A DNA stretch of 64,000 nt. It comes from Gymnothorax reevesii (taxonomy: Eukaryota > Chordata > Actinopteri > Anguilliformes > Muraenidae). The stretch covers positions 40,317,430-40,381,429 of the forward strand of contig CM056588.1 of assembly GCA_029721435.1 (NCBI GenBank). The letters are read 5' to 3'. The notes under the pieces were generated by a model. The model did no database searches. It was given only the letters and a program-made list of their open reading frames with translations, and was not told the origin of the DNA. The first letter of the stretch is position 1, and every line of letters starts with the position of its first letter. A program made the position numbers and the translations under genes. Shown piece after piece: positions 39,920 to 64,000 of the stretch.

Positions 39920-40939
39920 TACTATTAGATCCAGTTGGTGTTTTGGGTTTTTAAATTTGCCCAATGCAAAGTAATTTAATCTTGAAAACTTGAGCTGGAT
40001 GAGACGGTGCTTCTGTGAATTCAGCTCACAGCGAGTCGGGTGTGTAGTGGAGCTTCGGCCTGAATTGTGCCTTTAATACAAATGTCAGTCTGCCTTGTCT
40101 GAAGCAAGAATTTCTCATTTCTGAATTAACTTCAGTTAATCTAGTGCCACAGCTTGGTTCACAAGTGCACATAACCTCATTGGGAAGATAAATCAATTAC
40201 TCACTCTCATTCCAAAACTATTGAGCTTGCATAATATGTCCTCTCTGCTCCATGTTACTCTCATTTTCAGGTAGGCTGCCAGTTTTTACAGTTGACGAGT
40301 TAGTGGGTTATCTGTATACAGCATGGTCCACAATTATGCCTCTTATTTGAAACCAATGCGATGGGTGACCTAAATGCAGGCAAGGATAAGTGTTCTGCGT
40401 TCGCATAAACCAACAGCAGAGGAAGACATGATCCCTGTCCCCTTCAAATCCTGTATTAAACCCATTTACCCTCAGCCTCAATAAAAAGTGATAGGTTATC
40501 ATTTTATGGGTCCACCTCCCAGGACAAAATAGTAATTATTAGCCAGAATTAACCGCTCTTTCCGAGTGAGGTTCTTTACTAGGCTTAACCCCTTCAGGAG
40601 CAGGATCACAAATGTGAAGAATATTGAGATAAAGAGAGAGAAGTGGGGAGAAAAAGAACTTTTTAAAGGGTGAACAAAACCAACCTCACAATCACTAACC
40701 CCATGCACATTTTTGTTCATACTTGGCATTTCACAATAACTGTAAAACCTAGTAGTGATACAGAAAATAGAAGGTAGAGAGCAGGACTGAAGATGAATTA
40801 CATAGTAAACGAAATGAAAAATATTGTACAACTGAAAATGGACACACAGTGGGGATTAACACCAATGCTGGCTAGTCTCTCTTTATAAGGCGACAATTTA
40901 TGAATTCTTCTTTTTTTGAAGCTCGGTACTCCAGCAAAT

Positions 40940-41345
40940 TCAGTTAAAAAACTAGAGTGGCACTCGGAGAGCGCAGACCTCCGCCAAGGTCAATTGTCCA
41001 CTCTTCTATAATGGGCAAATCTTTAAGGGCAATCATCGCGTTTCTACAATTGGCTTAGGTTTGTAACACTGAATTTTACTCCCATCTACTGGATTTTAAG
41101 ATTTATGGCATTTATTCCGATATTGCAATCCTGCATTGGTTAAAAATCCTTCAAAAAAATTCCCAGATACACATCACCACCAAAGTGTAAAGGATTGTTC
41201 CTTGGGCCATAGCCTATCCATTTAAAAAATTTTCATCAAAATCCATCCTTAAATTTTTGAGTATAGTTGCCAACACACAACAGAGAGACTAAAAAATATA
41301 GCCAAAAACATAACCTCCTGGGCAAGGTCAACTTTCATTTTTGGG
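40940..41345. repeat. dispersed repeat, copy A ('CCTCCGCCAAGG' family)
   Basis: Begins GCACTCGGAGAGCGCAGACC then TCCGCCAAGGTCAA, and ends ACATAACCTCCTGGGCAAGG. The middle (CCATCTACTGGATTTTAAGA, GGCATTTATTCCGAT, CACATCACCACC) matches 58930-59250 in order and spacing. Confidence 0.6.
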
Positions 41346-42429
41346 TATTAAGCCTTGATATCATGGTGTGTGCCCCTTTTTTTTATCCTGAGTGGCAAAA
41401 AATGCATATAATGCCATGTAGGAGCAAGATTAACGGGAAGCAATACATGAAAAGCAATGTCAATACACAGGGCCGGATTTACCACAGGGCCAGGTGGGCC
41501 TGGGCCCAGGACCTCCACACTGGGGGGGCCCCAACAAAAAATAAATAATAATTATTATTATTATTACATGGCTGTCTCGCATGAAACAGTAAAACTAGCA
41601 GCTTTCAGCTCGATCGGTTCTTTACTCTGAGCACTTTCTTCCAACCGACTTGAAACTGACAGGGAACTTCGGTCATGTCATGGAGTGGTTTGAAAAGTCC
41701 GAATGAAAATCAACAGCAGTACCATCAGTATTTTTCTACAATTGGCCATTCCCTGTGCGCAAAAAGACCGCAAGAAAATAGTTTCGTTCCTATAGTCTTT
41801 GTGAGCACATAAATATAGGGTAGTTTATTTTCCATAATCTGATCACCTGTCCCAAGAAATTATGGTGAAAAGTGCCATCTTACTCCCTTTTTGGCCCCTT
41901 TTTAGTACCCCAGAGCCCAGTAATTATGATAAAGACCACTCTACCATAATGTGCTTGAAAGACCTTCAATTAGATACCCATGTTGACGTTTTGATGACAT
42001 CAATTTTTTGAGGCCTTCCTTATTTCCATTAGATCCTAAAAGGGTCTCCATTTCTGAAGTAACTGCAGGGTTTCACATGGAGAACTTTTTACATGGTGAT
42101 TAGGGGCCCAAAGCCTACACAATTCTACATAGAACAAGACCACCTGCCGATATTGGAACAAACCAGGTAGATAGAGCACACAGGCAATAGCCTACGAGTC
42201 AGACCTAGTGACAAAAACATTTGATCTAGACACGCCAAAGAAAGCAGGTGAACAAGTTAACGGTATGTGTAGTTGGGAAAGACTTCTGCATCCTACCCAG
42301 GGCCGGATTTACCTTCATATGCATTCAGAACTGTTTAGCTCCTGCCGCTTGCAGTGCGGGAGCTATAGTAGTATCTGGCTCCGTCTGTGCGTGCCTGCGT
42401 TCGGCGTGTGCGTGCATGCATGCGTCCGT

Positions 42430-42930
42430 CAACACATTTTGCTGTATCTCATCAACTATTTCAGTTACAGGCTCCTAATTCTTACTGGACATGCATCTCA
42501 TAAAGGCCTACGAATGACCTGCCTAAAGGTGACCTTAGCCTATTTTTTCAAGGTCAATGGCCTAAAAATATCACCACAAACTTTGACATTTTGCTTTATC
42601 AACAATTTCAGTTACAACCTCCTAATTTTTACTGGACGTGCATCTCATAAAGGCCTACAAATAATGTACCTAAAGGTGACCTTGCCCTATTTTTCAAGGT
42701 CACTGGCCTAAAAATATCGCCAAAAATTTAAACATTTTGGTTTATCTCATCAACCAATCAGTGACAGGCTCCTAATTTTTACTGAACATGCATCTCATAA
42801 AGGCCTACAAATGATGTGACTAAAGGTGACTTTGGCCTATTTTTTTCAAGGTCACTGGCCTAAAAATATCACCTAAAACTTCAACAATTTGCTTTATCTT
42901 ATATACATTTTTAGTTACAGGCTCCTAATT
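42430..42930. repeat. about 150-bp tandem repeat, just over 3 copies
   Basis: Marker words recur at a period of 147-153 bp: CTCATAAAGGCCTAC at about 42496, 42643 and 42793, and ACAGGCTCCTAATT-like at 42464, 42611, 42761 and 42914. Units contain TAAAGGTGACCTT and TTTCAAGGTCA. Confidence 0.85.
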
Positions 42931-44005
42931 AGCTCCCGCCACCCGAGTGGTACGTGAGCTATGGTATCGGGCTCCATCCGTGCGTGCGTCCATCAACAAA
43001 AACTTTGCCATTTTGTTTATCTTTACGGCGGGAGCTTCTGGGGCCGCTAGTGCCCTATATTTTCGAGATTCCGGTACCAAAAGAAAAACTTGGGTGAGTA
43101 TAATCGTCAAGTGCACATCCAGTCAAGAACATATGGTTTCGTCGCTAGCGCTGCTATACATAGTTGCTAATAGCATCTAACGGCAGAAGCCAATACAAGT
43201 TAATGGGATGTATCAGGTATAATTCCCAAGCTGGGATGCCAACACTTTCAGCCATTAAAATAATACATTAATGCGTCCATGAAAACAGTTACTCATGTTA
43301 TTTATTACTTTACTGGCCGAAAGTGTTTACATACTAGCAAACAAATTATTCATCCAATTGTCTGGTAGTTATTTGTGAAAGTTGACGTATGTCAATGAAC
43401 GTTAGCAGTTGTGGGTTAAAACAGTTTGTAGTTAGTAATGGGTAGATAACATGCTGGCCAGCAACCAGCAGAAGTAGAGAGTCTAGCGGCAACATATCGG
43501 GGAAGAGCAGTTTGCGACGGTAATAAGATCTTATACTCTTGCTAAATTATTTATTTAAAAGGCAAGGAAAAGGCAGTTCTTATTTCCTTCATTTTATTTA
43601 TGTTCTTTTGTTTTACTTATCTTTAAATAAAAAACAAATATTGAACTGAAACTTTGAAGACAATCTATATAGATATTTTTTATTAACTGACTGTATACGT
43701 GTGTATGTTGGCAGACTCGGTTTTCCATCTCGTTTTTATTTTACTCATGCCGGCAATCTTTTTGGAGCTAATGTTTTTGTATTCCTTTTTAACATTTCAA
43801 ATTAAAATTGATCGTTTGATTGATTGCGTGTGAGACCTCTGACTCACTCTGCCGGAGTAAATGTCAAAACAGACCTCAACTTTTCGAAGTATTGCTTGAA
43901 AGTCCTTCTGGGTGGAGTACACTTCACGTACGAAGGGAGGCACCACTATCATAATTTCAGCTACCAGGGTTGATCTGCTTTAAGGCAAGTTGGGGCCCCC
44001 ACATT

Positions 44006-44383
44006 TAAAGGAGCAGTGTGTAGAATTTAGATTGATATTTTGGCAGAGATGGAATATAACATTCATGACTACTTTTTTAGTAGTGTATAATCACGTGAAA
44101 ACAATAATCTCTGAATTTCATTTCGCTTAGAATAAGCCCTTTAAACCTACATGGGAGCAGGTCCACTTCCATGGAGGCCGCTATGTTGCACTGCCATTTT
44201 TTCTACAGTAGCCCAGAATGGGGAAAAAAGTTAATAAATAAAACACTGACACAAGAGAGCGCCTTTCACGTTTTCGCAAGTTTTGAGGCCACCGTAGGTT
44301 TTCTGAAAAAAAGAATGGTCAGTTGGTTGCAATCTATAAACTGACCACTAGATGGCTCTAAATCTTACACACTGATCCCTAAA
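44006..44383. mobile_element. nested MITE
   Basis: Left TAAAGGAGCAGTGTGTAG and right CTAAATCTTACACACTGATC are complementary with few mismatches. About 378 bp, non-coding, inside the 41468-44421 element. Confidence 0.7.
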
Positions 44384-44421
44384 GCGGGCCCAGGGCCCCC
44401 ACAAAGGTAAATCCAGCCCTG

Positions 44422-45714
44422 ACAATACATTACCACAGATGTCAGCCATCCCAGCACCAAAGGAAAGATGGAAAACACAGGTCATTCTTGCAAAGAAACT
44501 TTATCTCATTTTCAAGTATTCAAAAAACTGTTAAATAAGTACAAGGTATTTATCATGATTTACAGAGCAATGTCCTCACTGCAATTTTTTAATCTTTTAA
44601 ATTCTTTATAGGCTACTGCATCCCGCTATCCTTGTGCACATAATGCTATAAATTGTCAACAAACTATTCACAATTTTTTTTCCTCAATTAATCCATTGGG
44701 ATTTCAACCTGCGACTGTCAAAAGTAACAAGGATCAATCAGAACGCTTTAGGGTGAAGGTGAACACGACAGACAGGGGGCGGTGGTCAGTGGGGGGGGGG
44801 GGGGGGGGGGTGGTGGTTTCGGTACACTCAGGCAAGTTGAAAAAGCTGCAATAGGCTGCTGGTGATATGAACAGTACATACAGAAAAAGGGTCAATAATA
44901 TTCATTCATAAAAATCCCTTGGTCTTTTCAGCTTTTGACAGAAGAATGAGAAATAGGATGATTGGGGGGTGGTTTTCTTTTTTTGGCTCAAGACAAAGGT
45001 TACACCTTTAGAGGTTTATGTAATTCATCTTGTAAAAATAAGGGGGGGGGGGGGTAGAGACAGTTTTTTACGAGAGTTGACGGTACACAGGAAGATACTG
45101 CCAGTGGGCGCTCAGAAGGGATTTCAAATCAAAACCTTAGAGACCCATATTATGCCATTTTTCCCAAAAAAGTGATAATATTCTTGGATGTCCGAAACAG
45201 ATCTGTAAACATTTTAGCAGAAACAAATATATATAATAAACTGACCACAAACATCCACAATCTTTAGGCCATTCTCCGCCCGTCATTCTCTCCCCTCTGA
45301 AGAATAGGCTATTTCGACTTGGTGTCCACACTATGACGAGCTTTGCTCTGATTGGTTGTGGAATAGAGCTGAAACATGAACACAGCATCAGTCCTTGTAG
45401 AGCGAAAGGAAGGATGAGGAAGGCTGTGGGAGGGAGCAGGGCTCTCAGATACAGCTATATAGGCATGAAATCTTCAGAGGAGCTTGGTCTGCGATTTAGG
45501 GAACAGCAGGAATCTCAAAATGCAAGTTTTAAACCCTAGGGCAGGTCTACAAAGTCAACCTCTGGCATGCTATTCAATACAGAGGAGACCACTGCCCAGG
45601 TGGACTGATCTGGGAAAAATATTTTCCATAATATGGGTGCTTTGATTCCCCTCAAGATCAAGGGCCACACTGGGATCCTTTTGAGAATGTCTTCCAGCAA
45701 ATTTCTCACGTAAA
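44422..45714. other. intergenic, downstream of kmt5b
   Basis: Non-coding. Contains two long G runs (about 44789-44810 and 45042-45054), possible quadruplex formers. No gene recognised. Confidence 0.5.
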
Positions 45715-46911
45715 TTTCTTTTTTTTTGGGATTTTATTATTGGATTGAGCAAGGGACAAGAGATTTAGGTAAAACACCCATCTCTTTCCAAATTCAACAG
45801 AAGAAGAAGCCCTTTCAGAAAGTATGTACAGAAACCCCACTATCTTCCCTTAAGAAGTAATAAGCGGTGAACGGAGTATCCATGTTGTCCGCTCAATATT
45901 TTACTTTTTTTTTTTTTTTTTTTTAAAGTGTCTATTACTGATAACTTGATACTTGCTGGTGCAAAAAAAAAAAAAGAAAAAAAAAGAAAAGAAAAAAGCA
46001 AAATAAATAAATCTTGTCTTCAGGGTTCAAAATTCACGCCGGACAAAAAGAATACATAGAGTTGGAGCTTTGGGGGTACGACGTTAGGGTGTGATGGTGG
46101 AACCCCCGTACTCTGGTTCTCATTTCCAGAATTAGACCAGGGATATCAGCCTCACAAGAGCACCATGAACCCCTATATCTACATCTACAATAGATTTTCA
46201 ACATTTTACTCAGAAATAATATTCATACTCAAGAACAAAAATAAAGAGACAATTTTTTAAAAAGATTCCCCCCCCCAGTTAATCTGTACATCATTTTTTG
46301 CATTTTCCCTATATATATTCCATGAGAAAAAGTGATACAGGGTAACAATCACACTGCACATACATTTCCACATTCATCCTCACACACATACCATGATACG
46401 ACGAACCCTTAAAATAAACTGTCTGGTCTCAGAGTTCTGAAAGCATGGATAGCATTGCTACCGCGTTTCCAAACATGATTGAATTCTCCAGCATGTATTT
46501 CTGGATTTTCTTCTGCTCATTTTCTAAAAACAAGTCTAGGCTGTCAACAGAATTTAGAATTGCACATTGTGAGGGCTAATAAAAATCTGTAGGTGTCCAG
46601 GCCGGGGGAGGAGTGCATTCACTGTACACTTTCTACAACATTTAAGTCCATGATGAACAAACACAAGTGCTGTCACTATATACTTCACAAGAAAGGTCTT
46701 CAGAGTCAATTTCATTCTACGATCCCAACCCCACCACCTTTGTCAACCTTTCATCTAAGCACGTTCAGCACACAATGCTTCTCAACTAACATTTTTTGCC
46801 CCGATTCAGTTTTTTTTTTTTTTTTTTTTTAAATCAGCACAGGGCTGACTGGAAAGATAGCTTTATGTACATTAAGGTGAAAAGACCCCTTAAGCACCAC
46901 ATGGGGGGGGC
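45715..46911 (-). other. kmt5b: probable kmt5b 3' UTR
   Basis: Downstream of the kmt5b stop, with several poly-A/T runs (46809-46830, 45962-45998, 45906-45924). A minus-strand AATAAA occurs at about 45735-45740. End point inferred, not seen. Confidence 0.35.
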
Positions 46912-59426
<12,515 letters not shown>

Positions 59427-61640
59427 GTTCTTGGACTCTCCAAGCAGCGTGATCCGTGGCAGCCGCCTGCGTCACAGGCATTTAGTCTCCTTGTCTGAGG
59501 CGCCGGGGGGAATGAGGGGGTGGGGGGGGCAGGGGAAGCCCAAAAGCAGCTCCTGTGGGGGAGTGGAGGGTGGGAAACATTACTGCATGTCCTTTTTCAC
59601 CTGTCTGGGTCAAACACACGCAAGTACGTGTACTCATACAAGCACTTTTTGAGACTGTACTACAACACAGCACATTCAATTGCACTGACACTTCAAGGGT
59701 AGAGAACCTTCCTCCTGGAGAGACATAGCCCTGCATGTTTTAGACGTCTTTCTGCTCATCGCCCCTGATTTGAATGACTGCCTTGTTATCAAGCCATAAA
59801 CAAGATGCAGACGCTAAATATAAAGAGGCAATCATTTGATTGAAGGTGTGTTAAGATCAGAGACATGCACGGCCATGGCTCTCCAAGACCAGGTTCCCTG
59901 CGGCAAAAATACATGATACTGATCTAGAAATGTTACTCAAGACAATGTCAGTGTCAAGGTACTAAAATCTTGAGAACAGGTATGACTTTGCAGCAAGGAA
60001 TTGTTAATAAGAATACAAAAATACAGATGTCTCTGTGCACATGCAAGTGACAGGGCAGGAGGCCCAGGAGAGCTTCCCCACGGGACAAAAATCCATCATC
60101 AGGCCTTCCACCAAGCAAAAGATTCAAGGCACATAGCTTTGACAGCAGAGTCAATGCACTAGCATGCTAAGTGACACCTGGCCATGTTAACAAGGGGCAT
60201 GTTGAGATAAGGTAACTATCGGTTACAGTGCCACCTCCTCCTGCACACGCACACCCACACACAAACACACACAATCTCCCACAACAATGCACCAGCACCC
60301 GTTAAATTACAACGGGTAGCAGTGATTGCTTAGTTTCAGCGATGGAAGCAACATTCGCCTAAGAACTGCAATTAAAGAAAATCCTTTCCCAGCGTGCAAA
60401 ACGACGCTTTATTTGGCTTACTGCTCCCTCTAGTGACCAAATCTGAAATGTCATACTATGAGACAGCATTGAAGTGAACGACTGTAAGTCTACACAATCG
60501 TGGATAAAATGGGATCAAATCAGCGGTATCGCACAATAGTTTTTCCCCCCCATTACAGGAAACCACTGCTGTTTCGTGGTGCCAGATTTATCACAGACTC
60601 CATGAATAGGCATGGATTTTGCAGAGACTGCAACAATCGGCATTTATTTCAGGCACCATCATCTTGCTAACGCCTGGCATGTACAGACGGGGACGAAATC
60701 GACCGGAGGATACGAAAGCAGGCGTTGTGTCATGTTAGATCAGGTACTAACCTTGCCGTATTTATGTTGACAAACTATTGCACAATCTAACGCCACTCAG
60801 CAGCAGAACATGCTAGCGTAGCATAGCAGCACTTAAAACAGAAAGTGCCAACTGTTGCTGGTACAGATAACGCCGCTAACGCATGCAGTATCCGGGGAAG
60901 CGGCATCATTCACTGCCGAGTGCCCACAGAAAGGTCTCCCATTGGGGCATTTGGCTGCACCTTCTTAACACACTGGAACTGAACGAATAGACCTAGGTAA
61001 TAATCAGTCCCTTTATTTGGTCTCATGCTGCCACCTCCTGGTCCATAAAGCCCCCTTTTCTGACCGAGGCACCCCAGTTCCGAAACGACCACCAATGAAA
61101 CTATACATTTAAGTGGACCGTATGCAAAGAGCCCAATTTCCCGGATCCGATAGCGAAAGGCCGCAGCTGGGTATTCCCAGTGGCGGCTGTGGTGGATCCT
61201 AACTCTGGGGACCAGCGTTGTATAGGACGTGTGGATGTTTCATAAAAACACAGGGTCTCAAAAATACAAACTAAACGCCGAGCTCGGTGTCATATCTCAG
61301 CCACACCTGTCCACAAGGTTTTTAAAAGAATACGGAATAACGATGATTACCATTTGAAGAACAATAAATCAATATAAATCGTAGCGCGGTCACGGAGCTC
61401 TGCTTCCAGCGGAGGAAGCAGTCAACGCGGCCGTCTTATTTTCGTCAAATAAAACACAACAACTTAGTGTGTTGTTCATAACATATCCCTAAGTATTAGG
61501 CCTTTAAAAATAAACAACTCATCTCCATGACCCCTCGGCTCCACCATAGCAAAACCACCCTGCCAACATTTTCACCCGGAAAAAAGTATCATGTGAAGCA
61601 ATCGTATCCTCGACCGAACTGCCGGCCAAAAAATACTCAC
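59427..61640 (-). other. kmt5b: kmt5b 5' intron region
   Basis: Between the first coding exon and the probable untranslated exon. It includes a poly-G stretch (59519-59530), a copy of the dispersed 'CCTGGAGAG' element (59697-59905) and a short CA-rich stretch near 60241-60272. No coding signal recognised. Confidence 0.5.
59697..59905. repeat. dispersed short element, copy C ('CCTGGAGAG' family)
   Basis: Starts GGGTAGAGAACCTTCCTCCT then GGAGAGACATAG, has CCTGCATGTTTTAGACGTCT, and ends CATGGCTCTCCAAGACCAGG. Same order of blocks as 6855-7050 and 19262-19435. Confidence 0.6.
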
Positions 61641-61860
61641 TTTAATCTTTCTCTTGGAGTATGAACGCTCTGTCCTAAGCGTCCAGAATAGATAGGAAAT
61701 CCTTTTTGTAAAATATCGAAGGAAACAAAAATTTCCAGAAAATTAACATTAAAATTCAAGATGGCGGCCAGCACAGGAGAGGAGAGACGGGACGCAGCAC
61801 CGCCACCGACAACAAATAGACCCAGCAATTATCGCACCTCTGGGCGTCTCTGAAACACAA
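61641..61860 (-). promoter_or_regulatory. kmt5b: kmt5b 5' non-coding exon and promoter core
   Basis: CpG-bearing region. A strong minus-strand donor GTGAGT lies at 61640-61635, giving a probable untranslated first exon that ends at 61641. A YY1-type site (AAGATGGCGGC, 61758-61768) reads on the plus strand. A CCAAT box on the minus strand (ATTGG, about 61883-61887) lies upstream. The transcription start is unknown; the exon could start anywhere from about 61750 to 62050. Confidence 0.5.
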
Positions 61861-63069
61861 ATCAAGCTGAAAAATAGTCTGAATTGGTGCGTATGTCCGC
61901 AGAACCCCGGGTTTGTAAAACGGGCTATCCGCCAAATCTTGCGCGATCTGGCAATCATTCGGGTTCTCTCGGAGGCGCACAAAAGTAGTGCTGCAAAACA
62001 GAGCACTTTTCCCTTTAAAGCTCTTCAGATACAGAGAGAATCCGCAGCTCGGCCCGAAGTTTGCGGTGTCTCGAAGCTGAGGCTACAGCCGTGTGCTAAT
62101 GCTCACAACAAACATTAAGCCGGCTATACGGCACAAATGATGAAGGATAATAATTACTGTTTACATTGTTATCATGCTAGTGAACCTCTTGTAGTCTGCA
62201 TTTCTTTCACATTCGCCCTTTCAAAATTAAAGCAAATTGGATAGGAGTCCCACATTCTTATATTACTGAGATTTAATTCCAGGTAGCTGAGACACTACCA
62301 ACAGAAGCAGACAGTGGCCCGTGTTTTAATTTGGCTTTAGAAAACACGTTTATCCACGATAATACACCAAAAGAAAAACTTTACATAAATGCAGGCAAGT
62401 CCATATTTTGTCGTCTGTGGTTTCACATGTAAACGAATTTTAGCCAGTACATTAGAAACTAAACATAAAAGTCACATTTGCCTTCTAGCAATGTAAAAAT
62501 TAATTTCAAAAATTATATTAATGCAGCCTCTAGAGCCACAGCAGGTTTTACTGTTACGACAGTCGATTTTAAGGAATTAGGATCAGGTTTTGGGATCATG
62601 ATTAGGGTTAGGGTTAGGGGTCTGGGTTAGGGTTAGGTTAGGGCAAGGGTTGAAATGGGGATTGCCGTACCTCTCCACATTGAAATGCATTGAAAAACTG
62701 CCGTACCCGTAGCAACCGCCTTTTATTAAATGATGTATTGCTGTCCGGGAAAGGATGCCAAGCTATTAAAGTTAAAATGACTGAATGATATATATTTTAT
62801 TACTTGCATCATATTTCATTCCGAGAAGCTTCCATTTCATGTTTGACGTAATTAATTCTATATTTTCTAGCGTTCAAAATTAGTGCAGTAGGCTTGATTG
62901 GGCAAAATCTCATCATGCGATAGAATCACATCCAACAACAAAATTACCCAGACATAAAAATGAATGTTAATGTCCTATTAGTCGGCTACCTGAAATCACA
63001 ACTGTAATTTTATTTTCTGTTCCTGCGTAGCCTGCAGAGGACGTTTTTATATTAATGTAGAAACGCAAC
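61861..63069. other. upstream of kmt5b, no gene recognised
   Basis: Promoter-proximal CpG-bearing DNA to about 62110, then AT-rich non-coding sequence. The only named feature is the telomere-like tract at 62602-62643. Confidence 0.5.
62602..62643. repeat. interstitial telomere-like (TTAGGG)n tract
   Basis: Three TTAGGG units, an interruption (GGTCTGGG), then further TTAGGG/TTAGG units ending TTAGGGCAAGGG. 42 bp. Confidence 0.9.
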
Positions 63070-63600
63070 CTAAATCTGAAAAAAGTTGGACCATGAATTA
63101 AATTGCGATTAAACCGGAAGACACCAAACTGTTAATCATCTTTGATATTTATTATGGTGAAAACAATACAACATTATATTATTTCAAGGTTCACCACACG
63201 AATTTTACGGATCTTTCGGTTAAAACACGTGCAAATTTTTTTTCTGTATTTTTTAACAAGTTGGGACAACAAAACATTTACCAATTTGTATTGTTGACAT
63301 TCGTTTTCACAGTGGTTAAATGTTTTGGGACTGAAGACACCAAGTGAAAAAGTTTCTCAACTGTCATTCCGTGCCATTCTCCCTGAAAACAAGTCTCAAA
63401 GTGAACGGGGTCTTTGTTGTCATATTTTGCTCTGAAAATTGCTCGATGCAATTCTGGACCTATTGTGGACAAGTCTGGACTGCAGGCAAGCCAGTCAAGC
63501 ACCCGCTCCCTCTTCTTTCTCAATTATGCTTTTGTATTGCACGCAGAATGCAATTCTGTGTTATCTTGGTGAAATATTCATGAACAGCCTTTGCTGTCAA
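63070..63600 (-). mobile_element. decayed Tc1-like fragment
   Basis: The minus strand reads RERVLDWLACSPDLSTIGPE (63510-63450), then WHGMTVEKLFHLVSSVPKHL, matching the C-terminal part of Tc1-like transposases (VLDWPACSPDLSPIEN..., LVSSVPKR). The conserved IEN reads IGP here. It shares GGCAAGCCAGTCAAGCACC with 27372-27390. Confidence 0.72.
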
Positions 63601-63654
63601 CCCTTCAAATAATTGACTTATACTTTAAAACTAAGTCCCTTTCTGTTATGACTC

Positions 63655-64000
63655 AGACAGGAAACCAAATGCAGATTCAGGGTACAATCCACAAGCAAGT
63701 ATTTATTAAAAGGAATTCAATAACAGATGGCTGAAAATCCATGGCCCAGTACTTTAGAGGGACAGTCCAGCTAATGAATGAAAAGGGCAGGAGCATATTT
63801 GTGCCCAGGCCAGTGGCTGTCCCAGGGCAGAAGCCAGGTTGTGAGTCCCCCTCACAGAAGCGGAACTGCATGATAGTAAAACCAAAGTGTTTTAGCTGGA
63901 TAGCAATTCCAATCCTAGAGACAAATGAAGGCTTTGGAGGTGTTCCTACTAATCTGACTCAGAGGAACAGGAATGAATAGGAAATTGAAAGAATTCAGTT
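63655..64000. other. unassigned window edge
   Basis: Non-coding text with short open frames on both strands and no recognised motif; possibly the end of another repeat that continues beyond the window. Confidence 0.3.

Larger units (their letters stand above)
41468..44421. mobile_element. hAT-like composite element with 8-bp target duplication
   Basis: 2954 bp. The left end CAGGGCCGGATTTACC is complementary to the right end GGTAAATCCAGCCCTG. Flanking octamers TCAATACA (41460-41467) and ACAATACA (44422-44429) agree at 7 of 8 positions. Inside: a second CAGGGCCGGATTTACC (42298-42313), a roughly 150-bp tandem array (42430-42930) with GGGAGCT boxes on both sides, and a nested MITE (44006-44383). 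No transposase frame. Confidence 0.75.

Noticed and set aside
41524..41567. Possible SINE tail from TAATAATTATTATTATTATT
   Set aside because: A simple AT-rich repeat inside the hAT-like element; no tRNA-like head next to it.

Overview
The window is nuclear DNA from a vertebrate, almost certainly a teleost fish. It has long introns with canonical GT-AG borders, a (CA)n microsatellite, and a high load of fish-type DNA transposons: Tc1/mariner elements, hAT-like elements with 8-bp target duplications, MITEs, a CR1-like LINE and a tRNA-derived SINE. The species cannot be named from the sequence alone.

Two complete protein-coding genes were assembled exon by exon, both on the minus strand and head to tail. 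chka (choline kinase alpha) has 12 coding exons between 37682 and 10132 that join in frame to 418 residues. kmt5b (suv420h1, histone H4K20 di/trimethyltransferase) has 9 coding exons between 59426 and 46912 that join in frame to 866 residues. Every junction was checked for GT-AG borders and phase, and both totals are multiples of three. From memory, the same two genes are neighbours in the same orientation on human chromosome 11q13, so this looks like conserved microsynteny. Their products act in different processes (the first step of CDP-choline phospholipid synthesis, and heterochromatin marking), so adjacency is positional, not an operon.

Layout: 1-1.8 kb, nothing recognised. 1.8-5.5 kb, a CR1-like LINE on the minus strand, split by a Tc1-like element. 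6.3-7.05 kb, two short non-autonomous elements. 7.5-10.1 kb, probable chka 3' UTR. 10.1-37.7 kb, chka; its introns hold a (CA)71 tract, minisatellites, foldback elements, a SINE and three Tc1/mariner-type copies. 35.8-36.9 kb, a hAT-like element in chka intron 1. 37.7-45.7 kb, chka promoter side and intergenic DNA with a Tc1-like remnant and a 2.95-kb hAT-like composite. 45.7-46.9 kb, probable kmt5b 3' UTR. 46.9-61.8 kb, kmt5b, with a 1.24-kb giant hairpin element in its last intron and a hAT-like insertion in intron 4. 61.6-62.1 kb, CpG-containing kmt5b promoter with a YY1-type site. 62-64 kb, an interstitial telomere-like tract and a decayed Tc1-like fragment.

No prokaryotic-type system, CRISPR array, virus or tRNA/rRNA gene was found. 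The most noteworthy material is the transposon architecture (giant hairpin, nested hAT-like composite, Tc1-in-LINE) and repeat tracts placed close to splice sites of the two genes.
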